From NCBI RefSeq assembly GCF_000024965.1, contig NC_013530.1, positions 2,170,001-2,234,000 of the forward strand: a stretch of DNA of 64,000 nucleotides. Direction: 5' to 3'. Positions 1-8,326 of the stretch are shown in pieces (positions within the stretch are counted from its first letter, which is position 1; every line of letters starts with the position of its first letter). The translations under genes and the position numbers were made by a program. The DNA is from Xylanimonas cellulosilytica DSM 15894 (GTDB lineage: Bacteria; Actinomycetota; Actinomycetes; Actinomycetales; Cellulomonadaceae). The notes under the pieces are model-generated. The model had not been told where the DNA came from. It saw only the letters and a list, made by a program, of their open reading frames with translations, and searched no databases.

Positions 1-967
1 TGGCGGCCGCACCGACAAGAACGTCGTCGGCTACCCGGCCCTGCCCGTGTACGTGGCGAAGATGGGTGGCAACTTCTTCTACATCTTCGGTGTGCTGGCG
101 CTCATGGGCGCGACCATGTCGATCAACTCGGTGTGGAACTACGGCCCGTTCGACCCGTCGCCGGTGTCCGCGGGCGCCCAACCCGACTGGTACATGCTGT
201 TCCTCGAGGGTGCGCTGCGCCTGATGCCCGGCCAGACGGAGATCGTCCTCCCGGGCGACTTCACGCTCTCCCTGAACGTGCTGATCCCGGCCGTCGTGAT
301 CCCGGGTCTCCTGTTCACCTTCCTGCTCGCCTACCCCTTCCTGGAGGCGAAGGTCACCGGTGACCACCGCGAGCACCACGTGCTCGACCGTCCCCGCAAC
401 GTGCCGGTGCGCACGGCGCTCGGTGTCGCGTTCCTGACGGCGTTCATCATCCTGGCTCTCGCGGGCTCGAACGACCTGATCGCCACGCACTTCAGCCTCT
501 CGATCAACGCGATCACGTGGGCGTTCCGCGTGCTGCTGTTCCTCGGCCCGTGGTTCGCGTTCTGGGTCACCAAGCGTCTGTGCCTGGGGCTGCAGCGCAA
601 GGACCGCGAGCTGGTGCTCCACGGGCACGAGTCCGGGCGCATCGTCCGCTTCGCGTCCGGCGAGTACATCGAGGTGCACACGCCGCTCGAGGAGCAGGAG
701 CGCTGGCTCCGCGTCAACTACGAGGCCCACCGCCCGCTCGAGCTCGCGCCCGCAGCCGACGCCCGCGGCGTCAAGCGCAAGGGTTACGCCCGCGAGAAGG
801 TGTGGCACAACATCTCGCGGTTCTTCTACGAGGACCGCGTCGAGCCGGTCACCCCGGCCGAGCTGGCCGCCGCGCACGCCCACGGCGAGCACGATGCGAT
901 CAGCTCCGGCCAGGACGAGCACGCGGCTCTGCCGGCCGGGGCCACCCGCACCGAGCAGGAGCGCTGA
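1..967 (+). CDS. qcrB: cytochrome bc1 complex cytochrome b subunit, C-terminal part
   Basis: Membrane cytochrome b of the quinol:cytochrome c reductase, which passes electrons to the aa3 oxidase encoded just downstream on the other strand. The gene enters from the left edge in frame 2, so only about 321 C-terminal residues are present; the internal GTG at 47 is not the start. The quinol-site PDWY motif (PEWY in most bacteria) is visible in QPDWYMLFLEG, followed by several hydrophobic helices and a long charged C-terminal tail of the actinobacterial type. Heme-ligand histidines lie outside the window. In Actinobacteria qcrB usually ends a ctaE-qcrC-qcrA-qcrB operon. Identification is secure; the gene is cut by the window edge. 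Confidence 0.95.
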   Translation, partial: GGRTDKNVVGYPALPVYVAKMGGNFFYIFGVLALMGATMSINSVWNYGPFDPSPVSAGAQPDWYMLFLEGALRLMPGQTEIVLPGDFTLSLNVLIPAVVIPGLLFTFLLAYPFLEAKVTGDHREHHVLDRPRNVPVRTALGVAFLTAFIILALAGSNDLIATHFSLSINAITWAFRVLLFLGPWFAFWVTKRLCLGLQRKDRELVLHGHESGRIVRFASGEYIEVHTPLEEQERWLRVNYEAHRPLELAPAADARGVKRKGYAREKVWHNISRFFYEDRVEPVTPAELAAAHAHGEHDAISSGQDEHAALPAGATRTEQER

Positions 968-1087
968 ACCCTGACCTGACCGACGACGACGGCCCGTGCT
1001 GCTTCCCCTGACGGGGGCGGGACGGGTCGTCGCGTCATTCATCACCGGCCGCCGTCCGACGGCCGGAACAGCAACAGGAGGAAGTTG

Positions 1088-1717
1088 ATGGCTGTCTACA
1101 CGCTCCCTGACCTGAACTACGACTACGCGGCCCTCGAGCCCCACATCTCGGGGCGCATCATGGAGCTGCACCACTCCAAGCACCACGCCGCCTACGTGGC
1201 AGGGGCCAACACGGCGCTGGAGAAGCTCGCCGACGCCCGCGACAAGGGCGACCTCGCCGCCGTGAACCTGCACGAGAAGAACCTCGCGTTCAACCTGGGC
1301 GGGCACGTCAACCACTCGGCGTTCTGGACGAACCTCTCCCCCGAGGGCGGCGGTGAGCCGACCGGCGAGATCGGTGCCGCGATCGACCAGGACTTCGGCT
1401 CGTTCGAGAAGTTCAAGGCGCACTTCGCCGCGGTCGCCGCAGGCGTCCAGGGCTCCGGCTGGGCCATCCTCGCGTGGGACTCCATCGGTCAGAAGCTCAT
1501 CATCGTGCAGCTCTACGACCAGCAGGGCAACATCGCGCTCGGCCTGGTGCCGATCGTTCTCCTCGACTGCTGGGAGCACGCGTACTACCTCGACTACCAG
1601 AACGTGCGCGCGGACTACGTCTCCGCCTGGTGGAACGTGGTGAACTGGGCCGACGCGGACGCCCGCCTCGCCCGCGCCAAGACGCAGACCGCCGGGCTCA
1701 TCGTCCCGTCGCTCTGA
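1088..1717 (+). CDS. sodA: superoxide dismutase (Mn/Fe)
   Basis: Cytoplasmic Fe/Mn superoxide dismutase, 209 aa. N-terminal [13 protein letters not shown], the [10 protein letters not shown] metal-ligand helix, NHSAFW, GSGWA, and the C-terminal [13 protein letters not shown] signature with the Asp and His metal ligands are all present. ATG at 1088 is preferred over the TTG at 1085 because AGGAGG (1076-1081) sits 6 nt upstream. It follows qcrB by 120 bp and is closed by a strong hairpin at 1731-1762. Mn versus Fe use cannot be decided from sequence alone. Confidence 0.96.
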   Translation: MAVYTLPDLNYDYAALEPHISGRIMELHHSKHHAAYVAGANTALEKLADARDKGDLAAVNLHEKNLAFNLGGHVNHSAFWTNLSPEGGGEPTGEIGAAIDQDFGSFEKFKAHFAAVAAGVQGSGWAILAWDSIGQKLIIVQLYDQQGNIALGLVPIVLLDCWEHAYYLDYQNVRADYVSAWWNVVNWADADARLARAKTQTAGLIVPSL

Positions 1718-1730
1718 TACGCGTCCGCTC

Positions 1731-1762
1731 GAACGCCCCCCGCCCGACGGCGGGGGGCGTTC
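1731..1762 (+). terminator. hairpin terminator after sodA
   Basis: GAACGCCCCCCGCC and GGCGGGGGGCGTTC are perfect 14-bp arms around a CGAC loop, 14 nt after the sodA stop. There is no clear T-run, as is common in high-GC actinobacteria. It sits between two convergent genes and could serve both. Confidence 0.8.
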
Positions 1763-1795
1763 GTCGTCTCGGCACCGTGACGCGTGGACCCGTTG

Positions 1796-2665
1796 TCATC
1801 TGCTCAGCTCGTGCAGGAGGTCCTCGAAGGCGGTGCGATCGTCTGCGGTGTCACCGTGCGGCCCGGCGAACCAGGTCGCGTACTGGCTGATCTCATCGAG
1901 TCGCCATTCCACGTCGAACAGCTCGAGCATCAGGCGATCTCCACGGTTCAGGGCCCGAAGATCTCGCTCGGCCGGAGCGAGCCTCAACGTCTCCCAGTCG
2001 ACCAGGACGGTCCCCGACGGGGTGATCATCTGGTTGTGCGAGCCCGGTTCGCCATGGGTGGGCACCCAGCGGCGGGTTCGCGCGATCCGGCCGAGCTCGC
2101 CGTAGCGGGCCGTCCACCGAGCGATGTCATCCAGTGCCGCCACCACCGCTTCCCGGCTTCTCTCGCCGTACGGTCCGTGTGACCACGGTTCCCGCACAGC
2201 CGTCGCGACGCGATCGGGCAGGTCGGGACCGGCCACGGGTTGCCACGACGGGAGCGTCACACCGAGGGCCGTCGGGTCCACGGCATGCAGCCGCTCCAGC
2301 ATCGTCGCGGTGACCACCTTGTCGGTCGCAGCGACCGGGATGCCGGCCAGCCATGGCGACACACTCACCCCTCGATCCCCGAGCGGCACGACGAACGGCT
2401 CCAACGGTGCCACGACGAAGTCCAGACCGTCCCGGGCCAGGGCCGACGCACCGGCATACGCGGCCTCCAGACTCTGCAGCGTGTGCCGGTCTCCCAGCTC
2501 GTCGACCGTGACGAAGTAGCGCGGTTCGCCGTCGACCCGGCCTTGCCAGTGGTGGGCGCCGAACCCGACGGCCAGGTGGTCGAGCGCCTCGACGGACGGG
2601 TCCCACGACCGCTGGACAAGGCTGAGGAGCTCGTCGGTATCCAGATCGATCGGCGGCTCGTTCAC
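1796..2665 (-). CDS. aminoglycoside phosphotransferase-like protein
   Basis: Kinase-fold small-molecule phosphotransferase relative, about 289 aa. The C-terminal half carries a Brenner-type motif as HGEPGSHN (family usually HGDLHPGN) followed by VLVDWETLRLAP (family usually D-F/W-D/E), so the catalytic Asp of the loop is a Glu here and activity is uncertain. GTG at 2665 is chosen because a TACCCT -10-like box lies 7 nt upstream, as in a leaderless mRNA; the open frame runs back to 2740 without better signals. Monocistronic and convergent with sodA. Substrate unknown; an antibiotic-resistance role should not be assumed. Confidence 0.75.
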   Translation of the reverse strand: MNEPPIDLDTDELLSLVQRSWDPSVEALDHLAVGFGAHHWQGRVDGEPRYFVTVDELGDRHTLQSLEAAYAGASALARDGLDFVVAPLEPFVVPLGDRGVSVSPWLAGIPVAATDKVVTATMLERLHAVDPTALGVTLPSWQPVAGPDLPDRVATAVREPWSHGPYGERSREAVVAALDDIARWTARYGELGRIARTRRWVPTHGEPGSHNQMITPSGTVLVDWETLRLAPAERDLRALNRGDRLMLELFDVEWRLDEISQYATWFAGPHGDTADDRTAFEDLLHELSR

Positions 2666-2745
2666 CCCACGGAGGGTACTGGCTGACGCAGTCCTCCGCC
2701 GTCGGATCCCGGCTGAAGGCCACCACCCCACCTGTACCAACGCCG

Positions 2746-2780
2746 AAGGACCCGCTCCCCGGGCGGGGGAACGGGTCCTT
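2746..2780 (-). terminator. hairpin terminator after ctaCDF
   Basis: AAGGACCCG (2746-2754) pairs with CGGGTCCTT (2772-2780), extended by CCCC/GGGG inside. It lies 22 nt past the ctaF stop on the minus strand. In that direction the right arm ends in TT only. Confidence 0.75.
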
Positions 2781-2802
2781 GTGCCAGCGCAGTGCTAGAG
2801 CG

Positions 2803-3204
2803 TCAGTGGGCGTGCTGGCCGCGGCTGAACTCGAAGACCCAGCCGACCAGGCCGATCACGCCGAGCACGAAGCCCAGGTACACGACCCACCAGCCCACGG
2901 CCAGGCCGAGGAACGCGAGTGCTGAGGCGGCGGCGATGACCAGCGGCCACCAGGACCAGGGTGCGAACACGCCCTGGTCGCCCGCGCCGTCGGCGATCTC
3001 GCCGTTCTCGTCGTCCTCAGGGCGGGCGTCGATGCGGCGCGCGGTGAGGGCGAGGTACGCGCCCACCATCGCCATGAGGCCACCGATGAGCGGCAGGCCG
3101 AGGAAGCCCACCGGCTCCTGCCAGTCGACCGCGAAGCCGTAGATGACTCCGACGACGACGAAGAACGGTGCGAGGTAGAGGAAGAGCTTGGTCTCGAACT
3201 TCAC
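2803..3204 (-). CDS. ctaF: cytochrome c oxidase subunit IV (actinobacterial type)
   Basis: Small membrane subunit of the aa3 cytochrome c oxidase, 133 aa, with four predicted hydrophobic helices (about 6-25, 35-55, 83-102, 105-125) and a charged loop between the second and third. The GTG start overlaps the ctaD TGA by 4 nt (GTGA), showing translational coupling. Third gene of ctaC-ctaD-ctaF. The subunit has no catalytic residues; it matches the CtaF family of actinobacterial bc1-aa3 supercomplexes in length, topology and context. Confidence 0.93.
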   Translation of the reverse strand: MKFETKLFLYLAPFFVVVGVIYGFAVDWQEPVGFLGLPLIGGLMAMVGAYLALTARRIDARPEDDENGEIADGAGDQGVFAPWSWWPLVIAAASALAFLGLAVGWWVVYLGFVLGVIGLVGWVFEFSRGQHAH

Positions 3205-4925
3205 TTGCCGGCCCTCTCGGTGGTCGTCGTCACGGTCCCCACGTACTGCGGGTACAGCTCGGGGTGCTCCATGGCAGCAACCTCCGGGTGGTGCAGGTCG
3301 AAGGCCGGGGACTCGCTACGGATGCGCGGCAGCGAGGTGAAGTTGTGGCGCGGCGGCGGGCAGGACGTCGCCCACTCGAGCGAGCGGCCGTAGCCCCACG
3401 GGTCGTCCACCGTCACGAGCGGAGCGCGACGCCACGTGGTGTACACGTTCCAGAAGAACGGCAGCATCGAGGCGCCCAGGACGAACGAGCCGACGGTCGA
3501 GACCTGGTTCATCCAGGTGAACCCCTCCTCCGGCATGTAGTCCGCGTAGCGGCGCGGCATGCCGATCACGCCCAGCCAGTGCTGGATGAGGAAGGTGGTG
3601 TGGAAGCCGATGAACAGCATCCAGAAGTGGATCTTGCCCAGGCGCTCGTCGAGCATGCGGCCCGTGAACTTCGGCCACCAGAAGTAGAAGCCGGCGAACA
3701 TCGCGAACACGACGGTGCCGAACACCACGTAGTGGAAGTGGGCGACCACGAAGTACGTGTCGGAGATGTGGAAGTCCATGGCCGGGCTCGACAGGATGAC
3801 GCCCGTCAGGCCACCGAAGAGGAACGTGACGAGGAAGCCGATCGACCACAGCATGGGTGTCTCGAACGTGAGCTTGCCCCGCCACATCGTGCCGATCCAG
3901 TTGAAGAACTTCACACCGGTGGGCACGGCGATGAGCATCGTCATGAACGCGAAGAACGGCAGGGTGATCGCACCGGTCACGTACATGTGGTGCGCCCACA
4001 CGGTCACGGACAGGGCTGCGATGGCGATCGTCGCGTAGATGAGGCCCTTGTAGCCGAAGATCGGCTTGCGGCTGAAGACCGGCAGGACCTCCGAGACGAT
4101 GCCGAAGAACGGCAGCGCGATGATGTACACCTCGGGGTGGCCGAAGAACCAGAACAGGTGCTGCCAGAGGATGGCGCCGCCGTTGTCCGGGTTGAACACC
4201 TGGGCGCCGAAGCGACGGTCCGCGCCGAGCGCGAAGAGCGCGGAGGCCAGCGGCGGGAAGGCCATCAGCACCAGGAGGCTCGTGATGAGCGTGTTCCAGG
4301 TGAAGATCGGCATGCGGAACATCGTCATGCCGGGCGCGCGCATGGTGATGATCGTCGTGATGAAGTTGACGGCGCCGAGGATGGTGCCGAACCCGGCGAG
4401 CGCGAGGCCGAAGACCCACAGGTCGCCACCGAGCCCTGGACTGAACGTCGTGTTCGACAGCGGCGCGTAGGCGAACCAGCCGAAGGATGCGGCGCCCTGC
4501 GGGGTGAAGAACCCGGCACCGGCGATCGCGCCACCGAAGAGGAACAGCCAGAAGGCGAACATGTTCAGCCGCGGGAACGCGACGTCGGGGGCGCCGATCT
4601 GCAGCGGCATGATGATGTTCGCGAAGCCTGCGAACAGCGGCGTCGCGAACAGCAGCAGCATGATCGTGCCGTGCATCGTGAAGAGCTGGTTGTACTGCTC
4701 CTTGCTCTGCACGATCTGGATCCCGGGCTCGAAGAGCTCGGCACGGATCACCAGGGCGAGGACGCCACCGATGCAGAACCAGATCACCGACGTGATCAGG
4801 TACATGTACCCGATGGTCTTGTGGTCGGTCGAGGTGATCCACTTGACCACCGTGCGGCCGAGGCTCTGGCGCTGGGGCGAGAGCCCCGGGACCAGCTCGA
4901 CGCCGTGGGATGCGGACACGGCCAT
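3201..4925 (-). CDS. ctaD: cytochrome c oxidase subunit I
   Basis: Catalytic heme-copper subunit, 574 aa, about 12 membrane helices. The heme a/a3 and CuB region is recognisable: [24 protein letters not shown] (CuB His and the cross-linked Tyr), [10 protein letters not shown] (CuB His-His), and HFHYVVFGT (heme ligands). The open frame extends upstream to 5111, but the ATG at 4925 forms a 1-nt TGATG overlap with the ctaC stop and starts a typical N-terminus ending in STDHKTIG; the upstream part is antisense to nothing but in-frame ctaC overlap and is discarded. Operon ctaC-ctaD-ctaF. Confidence 0.97.
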   Translation of the reverse strand: MAVSASHGVELVPGLSPQRQSLGRTVVKWITSTDHKTIGYMYLITSVIWFCIGGVLALVIRAELFEPGIQIVQSKEQYNQLFTMHGTIMLLLFATPLFAGFANIIMPLQIGAPDVAFPRLNMFAFWLFLFGGAIAGAGFFTPQGAASFGWFAYAPLSNTTFSPGLGGDLWVFGLALAGFGTILGAVNFITTIITMRAPGMTMFRMPIFTWNTLITSLLVLMAFPPLASALFALGADRRFGAQVFNPDNGGAILWQHLFWFFGHPEVYIIALPFFGIVSEVLPVFSRKPIFGYKGLIYATIAIAALSVTVWAHHMYVTGAITLPFFAFMTMLIAVPTGVKFFNWIGTMWRGKLTFETPMLWSIGFLVTFLFGGLTGVILSSPAMDFHISDTYFVVAHFHYVVFGTVVFAMFAGFYFWWPKFTGRMLDERLGKIHFWMLFIGFHTTFLIQHWLGVIGMPRRYADYMPEEGFTWMNQVSTVGSFVLGASMLPFFWNVYTTWRRAPLVTVDDPWGYGRSLEWATSCPPPRHNFTSLPRIRSESPAFDLHHPEVAAMEHPELYPQYVGTVTTTTERAGK

Positions 4926-5839
4926 CAGTGCGCGGCCTCCTCGGTCTCGGCGGAGGCCGGGGCCTCCTGGTGGCGGTTCAGGTCGAGTCCGAGCTCGCCG
5001 GTCTGGCCGAGCGCACGCAGCTCGTCCATCCGGGCGTCGTACTCCGCACGGGAGACGACCTTGACGTTGAAGAGCATCCCGGAGTGCCACTGGCCGCACA
5101 GTTCGGCGCACTTGCCGGCGTACGTGCCCTCACGCTCGGGCACGACCTCGAACGTGTTCGTGTGGCCCGGGATCATGTCCTGCTTGTAGAGGAACGCGGG
5201 GATCCAGAACGAGTGGATGACGTCGCGCGAGTCGAGCGTGAACTCGACGGTCTCCCCCACCGGCAGGTAGAGCGTGGGCAGCGCGGTGGACGTCCCGGGA
5301 GCACCGTCGAGCTGGTCCTCGGCGGTCTGCCCGCCGACGTCGATGAGGTGCTGACCCGTGTCGTAGACGCCGTCGTCCAGGTAGTTGAAGTCCCAGCTCC
5401 ACTGCTTGCCGATCACCTGGACGTGCACGTCGGCTTCCCCGGACACCGACGTGACCTCGGTCATCACGCGGTCGGTGTGGTAGAAGAGCACGAGGACCAT
5501 CGCGAGCGGCACGATCACGTACATGAGCTCGAGCGGCACGTGGTACCGCGTCTGCACCGGGAGCTGGTCGTCGTCACGGCGCTTGCGGTACGCGGCGACG
5601 CACCAGAGCATCAGGCCCCAGGTGATCAGGCCGACGGCGAGGGCGGCGACCCAGGACCCGACCCACAGGCTGGTGATGCCTTCGGTCCGGTTGGTCACCT
5701 CCCCGTCGGCATAACCGGGCAGGTACCCGCGCTTGACGGTGTCGCTCGCGCAGCCGGAGGCCAGCACGGCGACCGCGCCGGCGATCGCCGTCGCGCGCAG
5801 GATGGCCCGCGTGGCGCGGGGAGTGGGCTTCGACTGCAA
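4925..5839 (-). CDS. ctaC: cytochrome c oxidase subunit II (lipoprotein)
   Basis: CuA-bearing subunit II, 304 aa, receives electrons from cytochrome c. N-terminal signal with lipobox LASGC (Cys30) predicts a lipid-anchored mature protein; two membrane helices follow (about 52-75 and 95-117). The CuA site is seen as the conserved His in the HSFWIPAF region and the [12 protein letters not shown] motif near residues 250-260. The start is TTG at 5839, with AAAGG 6 nt upstream; no closer ATG/GTG keeps the signal peptide. First gene of the operon; a TAGGCT -10-like box on the minus strand near 5950 may be its promoter. Confidence 0.95.
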   Translation of the reverse strand: MQSKPTPRATRAILRATAIAGAVAVLASGCASDTVKRGYLPGYADGEVTNRTEGITSLWVGSWVAALAVGLITWGLMLWCVAAYRKRRDDDQLPVQTRYHVPLELMYVIVPLAMVLVLFYHTDRVMTEVTSVSGEADVHVQVIGKQWSWDFNYLDDGVYDTGQHLIDVGGQTAEDQLDGAPGTSTALPTLYLPVGETVEFTLDSRDVIHSFWIPAFLYKQDMIPGHTNTFEVVPEREGTYAGKCAELCGQWHSGMLFNVKVVSRAEYDARMDELRALGQTGELGLDLNRHQEAPASAETEEAAH

Positions 5840-6222
5840 GGGAGGCCTTTCACGTCACGACCGCGCTGGCCCGTTCGTCTCGCGTCATCTGGTGATGCAG
5901 AGAGCGTCAGACCGGCGGCGGGTCCTTCTCGTCCTCGATACCCGCAGCCTAGCGCGCCCGCCGGGTCGTCACCGCCTCCCCGGCCGCACGGCCGGGTGAC
6001 GTTCACGCTGGTCACGACACCGCCACAGAGAGTGTCAGATCGTCGGGCGCGTCCCGTGGTGGCTCCGCCGCGTGCTGACGCTCGCGCGCACGGCGTCCGC
6101 ACCGATGTGACCAACTCCACGCCCACGGCGGCGTCGTGGGACGAACGGAGGGGACCACGACGGGACGGGACGACGACGGCCCGGCCACCGTGAGGTGACC
6201 GGGCCGTCGAGGAGAGAACGGG
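5840..6222. other. intergenic region between ctaC and erpA (383 bp)
   Basis: No convincing gene. It holds the presumed ctaC promoter (minus-strand TAGGCT near 5950), a small GC hairpin at 5978-5996 (GGCC/GGCC arms around GCAC) and, at its right end, the erpA terminator. Open frames crossing it on both strands are short-lived, Arg/Pro-rich and unrecognisable. Confidence 0.6.
6175..6208 (-). terminator. hairpin terminator after erpA
   Basis: GACGGCCCGG (6175-6184) pairs with CCGGGCCGTC (6199-6208); the inner CACC-GTGA-GGTG also pairs. It starts 15 nt beyond the erpA stop. Confidence 0.8.
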
Positions 6223-6573
6223 TCAGGCGAAGGATCCGCCGCAGGCGCACGAGCTGCCGGCGTTCGGGTTGTCGATCGTGAAGCCCTGCTTCTCGATCGT
6301 GTCCGCGAAGTCGACCTTGGCGCCCTCGAGGTACGGGACGCTCATCTTGTCGACGACGACGCCCACGCCGTCGAAGTCGACGAGGGCATCGCCGTCGAGC
6401 AGGCGCTCGTCGAAGTAGAGCTGGTAGATCAGGCCCGAGCAGCCGCCGGGCTGCACGGCGACGCGCAGCCGGAGGTCGTCGCGTCCCTCCTGCTCCAGGA
6501 GGCTGCGGACCTTGTCGGCGGCGACGTCGGTCAGGACCACGCCGTGCGTGGCGGTCTCGAGAGTGTCGGTCAT
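6223..6573 (-). CDS. erpA: iron-sulfur cluster insertion protein (ErpA/IscA family)
   Basis: A-type Fe-S carrier, 116 aa, delivering clusters to apo-proteins. The three conserved cysteines are present in the usual spacing: GGCSGLIYQLYF and the C-terminal SSCACGGSF. The ATG at 6573 has GGAGG 5-6 nt upstream; the longer open frame to 6750 lacks conservation. It lies upstream of and facing away from the ctaC operon; Fe-S carriers of this type often sit near respiratory genes and also matter for lipoyl synthase (lipA, 17 kb away). Assignment to the A-type family is secure, ErpA versus IscA less so. Confidence 0.93.
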   Translation of the reverse strand: MTDTLETATHGVVLTDVAADKVRSLLEQEGRDDLRLRVAVQPGGCSGLIYQLYFDERLLDGDALVDFDGVGVVVDKMSVPYLEGAKVDFADTIEKQGFTIDNPNAGSSCACGGSFA

Positions 6574-6626
6574 GCTTCCTCCAACGATGGGGCGGGGCTC
6601 GCTCTTCCACGATGTTACGCACGAAA

Positions 6627-7112
6627 TCACGCTCTGTGGTCTCCGGACCACGAAGGCGCCCAGGTACGGCCTGCCCGCGCGACAGCCGCGGCGCGCCGCG
6701 GCGGGTCCGTGCCGACCTCGTGGACGCCGCTGATGCCGCCGGCCGACCACTCGCGGCGGCTCGCCTCCGCTCGCCCCGCCAGCACGACGACGGGGACCGC
6801 GCGTCCGACCGCGACCTCGGCGACCAGCGGCAGCGGGCCTGCGTGCAGGGCCTCCCCGTCGAGGACGTCCAGGTGCACGACGACGACGTCGGCGGCCGCG
6901 GCGAGCGCGCTCAGGCGTGCCGTCTCAGGGGCGGCGGGCGGCGCCGCCGTCAGCCCGAGCGCCGTCAACGGCACGAACACGCCCGACGGCGCGGCGGTCG
7001 ACGAGCGTGGGGGCAGGACCGCGGGCTCGACCGACCCCGCGGCGGCGGACCCCCACGCATCGGCGAGCTCGGCGGCCAGCGCGGCCTCGGCGGCCAGCAG
7101 CAGCACGTGCAC
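6627..7112 (-). CDS. glycerate-kinase C-terminal-like protein, catalytically incomplete
   Basis: 161 aa, Ala/Val-rich. The segment from about residue 70 (ADVVVVHLDVLDGEAL, then VPVVVLAGRAEASRREW) resembles the last part of the glycerate kinase family, where a Rossmann-like strand and a VAGR-type loop occur. The N-terminal two thirds of a real glycerate kinase (350-400 aa) are missing and no ATP-binding motif is visible, so activity is unlikely. GTG start at 7112 with no clear RBS. It precedes erpA by 53 bp in the same direction and may share its transcript. It may be a conserved small family or a decayed kinase. Confidence 0.5.
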   Translation of the reverse strand: MHVLLLAAEAALAAELADAWGSAAAGSVEPAVLPPRSSTAAPSGVFVPLTALGLTAAPPAAPETARLSALAAAADVVVVHLDVLDGEALHAGPLPLVAEVAVGRAVPVVVLAGRAEASRREWSAGGISGVHEVGTDPPRRAAAVARAGRTWAPSWSGDHRA

Positions 7113-7138
7113 GACGCCGATCGTGGCACGACGATGGC

Positions 7139-7753
7139 GTGGTGACCACGAGCGCCGGCCCGCACGTCGGGATCCTCGTGTTCGACGGGGCCGAGGAGCT
7201 CGACGTCGTCGGCCCCTTCGCCGTGCTCGCGGCGTGGACGTCGCGCTCGGCGCTGCAGCCGACCGTCACCACGTTCTCCCGGGACGGCCACGGCGTGCGG
7301 CTGGCGCACGGGCTGCGACTGGTGCCCAGCGGGTCCGCCGACGACGTCGGGCCGCTGCACCTGCTGGTGCACCCTGGTGGTGCCGGCATCCGGCCCCTCC
7401 TCGCCGACGCCGAGCACCTGGCGTGGCTGCGGTCGGTCCGGGAAGCCACTCCCCTGGTCGCGAGCGTGTGCACCGGCGCGCTGGTGCTCGCCGCCGCCGG
7501 GTTGCTGGCCGGGCGGCCCGCCACCACCCACCACGAGCACTTCGACGAGCTGGTGGCCATCGACCACTCCGTCGTCGTCGACACGGAGGCGCGCTTCGTG
7601 GACGACGGCGACGTCGTCACCTCCGCGGGCGTCGCCGCGGGCATCGACATGGCGCTGCACCTGGTGGCACGCCTGGAGTCCCCGCAGATGGCCCTGACGA
7701 TCCGGCGGCTGCTCGCGCACGACTCGACCGCGGACGTCGACGACGGGCTGTGA
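7139..7753 (+). CDS. DJ-1/PfpI family protein
   Basis: Class-I glutamine-amidotransferase-like fold, about 204 aa, like isonitrile-hydratase-type DJ-1 proteins. GAEELDVVGPF near the N-terminus holds the family's acidic residue, and the nucleophile elbow is VCTGALVLAAAGLLAG (Cys); a His-His pair follows in TTHHEH. Two consecutive GTG codons at 7139 and 7142 are possible starts. The open frame upstream to 6917 is antisense to the preceding gene and Pro/Arg-rich, so it is excluded. No AraC-type DNA-binding domain is fused. Substrate unknown. A thioesterase gene follows 38 bp later. Confidence 0.85.
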   Translation: MVTTSAGPHVGILVFDGAEELDVVGPFAVLAAWTSRSALQPTVTTFSRDGHGVRLAHGLRLVPSGSADDVGPLHLLVHPGGAGIRPLLADAEHLAWLRSVREATPLVASVCTGALVLAAAGLLAGRPATTHHEHFDELVAIDHSVVVDTEARFVDDGDVVTSAGVAAGIDMALHLVARLESPQMALTIRRLLAHDSTADVDDGL

Positions 7754-7791
7754 TACCTGATACTCCCCGTCGCAGGTCTAGCCTGCGGCGA

Positions 7792-8322
7792 ATGAGTCGT
7801 GTGCTGCAGCTCGCCTGGAAGACCTTCCGCCCGCGCAAGCCCGTGCCCGGCAGGCACGTGCTCGACCCGTCCGAGACCGTGATGCGGGTCAACGTCGCCG
7901 ACCTCGACATCCTCTGGCACGTCAACAACGGCACGTACCTGCAGATGGCGGACGTGGCGCGATGGAACTACATCGCCGACCTCGGCGGGATGGAGCGGCT
8001 GAACGAACAGCGCTGGTATCCCGTCGTCGCGGCGTCGACCGTGAAGTACCGGCGCTCGCTCCAGCTCGGCGAGCGGTTCCGCATCACCACGAGCGTGCTC
8101 GGCTGGGACGAGCGGGTGGTCTACCTCGAGCAGGTGTTCCGCCGCGGCGACGAGCTGTGCGCGACGGCGTGGGTCGCCGGGCGGTTCCTCTCACGCGACG
8201 GCGAACGGATCGCACCGCAGGACGTCGTCGCGCTGCTCGGCGACGCCGCCCCGGCGGCCTCTCCCCCGCTGCCCGCCGAGGTCGCGGCGTGGGCGCGCGC
8301 GCTGGACGTGGCCCCGCGCTGA
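7792..8322 (+). CDS. thioesterase family protein (hot-dog fold)
   Basis: 176 aa single hot-dog domain of the 4HBT/THEM6-like type. The segment ADLDILWHVNNGTYLQMAD matches the family's D-x-x-x-H-x-N-N active-site region, followed by a typical strand ending RFRITTSVLGWDE. ATG at 7792 is preceded by TAGCCT 7 nt upstream, a leaderless-type promoter. The frame also runs far upstream but overlaps the DJ-1 gene there. Probably hydrolyses acyl-CoA or related thioesters; substrate unknown. Converges with the M20 peptidase, only 4 bp apart. Confidence 0.85.
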   Translation: MSRVLQLAWKTFRPRKPVPGRHVLDPSETVMRVNVADLDILWHVNNGTYLQMADVARWNYIADLGGMERLNEQRWYPVVAASTVKYRRSLQLGERFRITTSVLGWDERVVYLEQVFRRGDELCATAWVAGRFLSRDGERIAPQDVVALLGDAAPAASPPLPAEVAAWARALDVAPR

Positions 8323-8326
8323 CGCG

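Noticed and set aside
1796-2665. Call as an aminoglycoside-resistance gene
   Set aside because: The catalytic HGD is HGE and the gene is monocistronic among housekeeping genes; only the fold family is supported.
3168-5189. 673-codon plus-strand open frame opposite ctaD/ctaC
   Set aside because: It is a complementary-strand shadow of high-GC coding DNA: Arg/Glu/His/Asp-rich, no domains, while ctaD and ctaC on the other strand have clear catalytic motifs.
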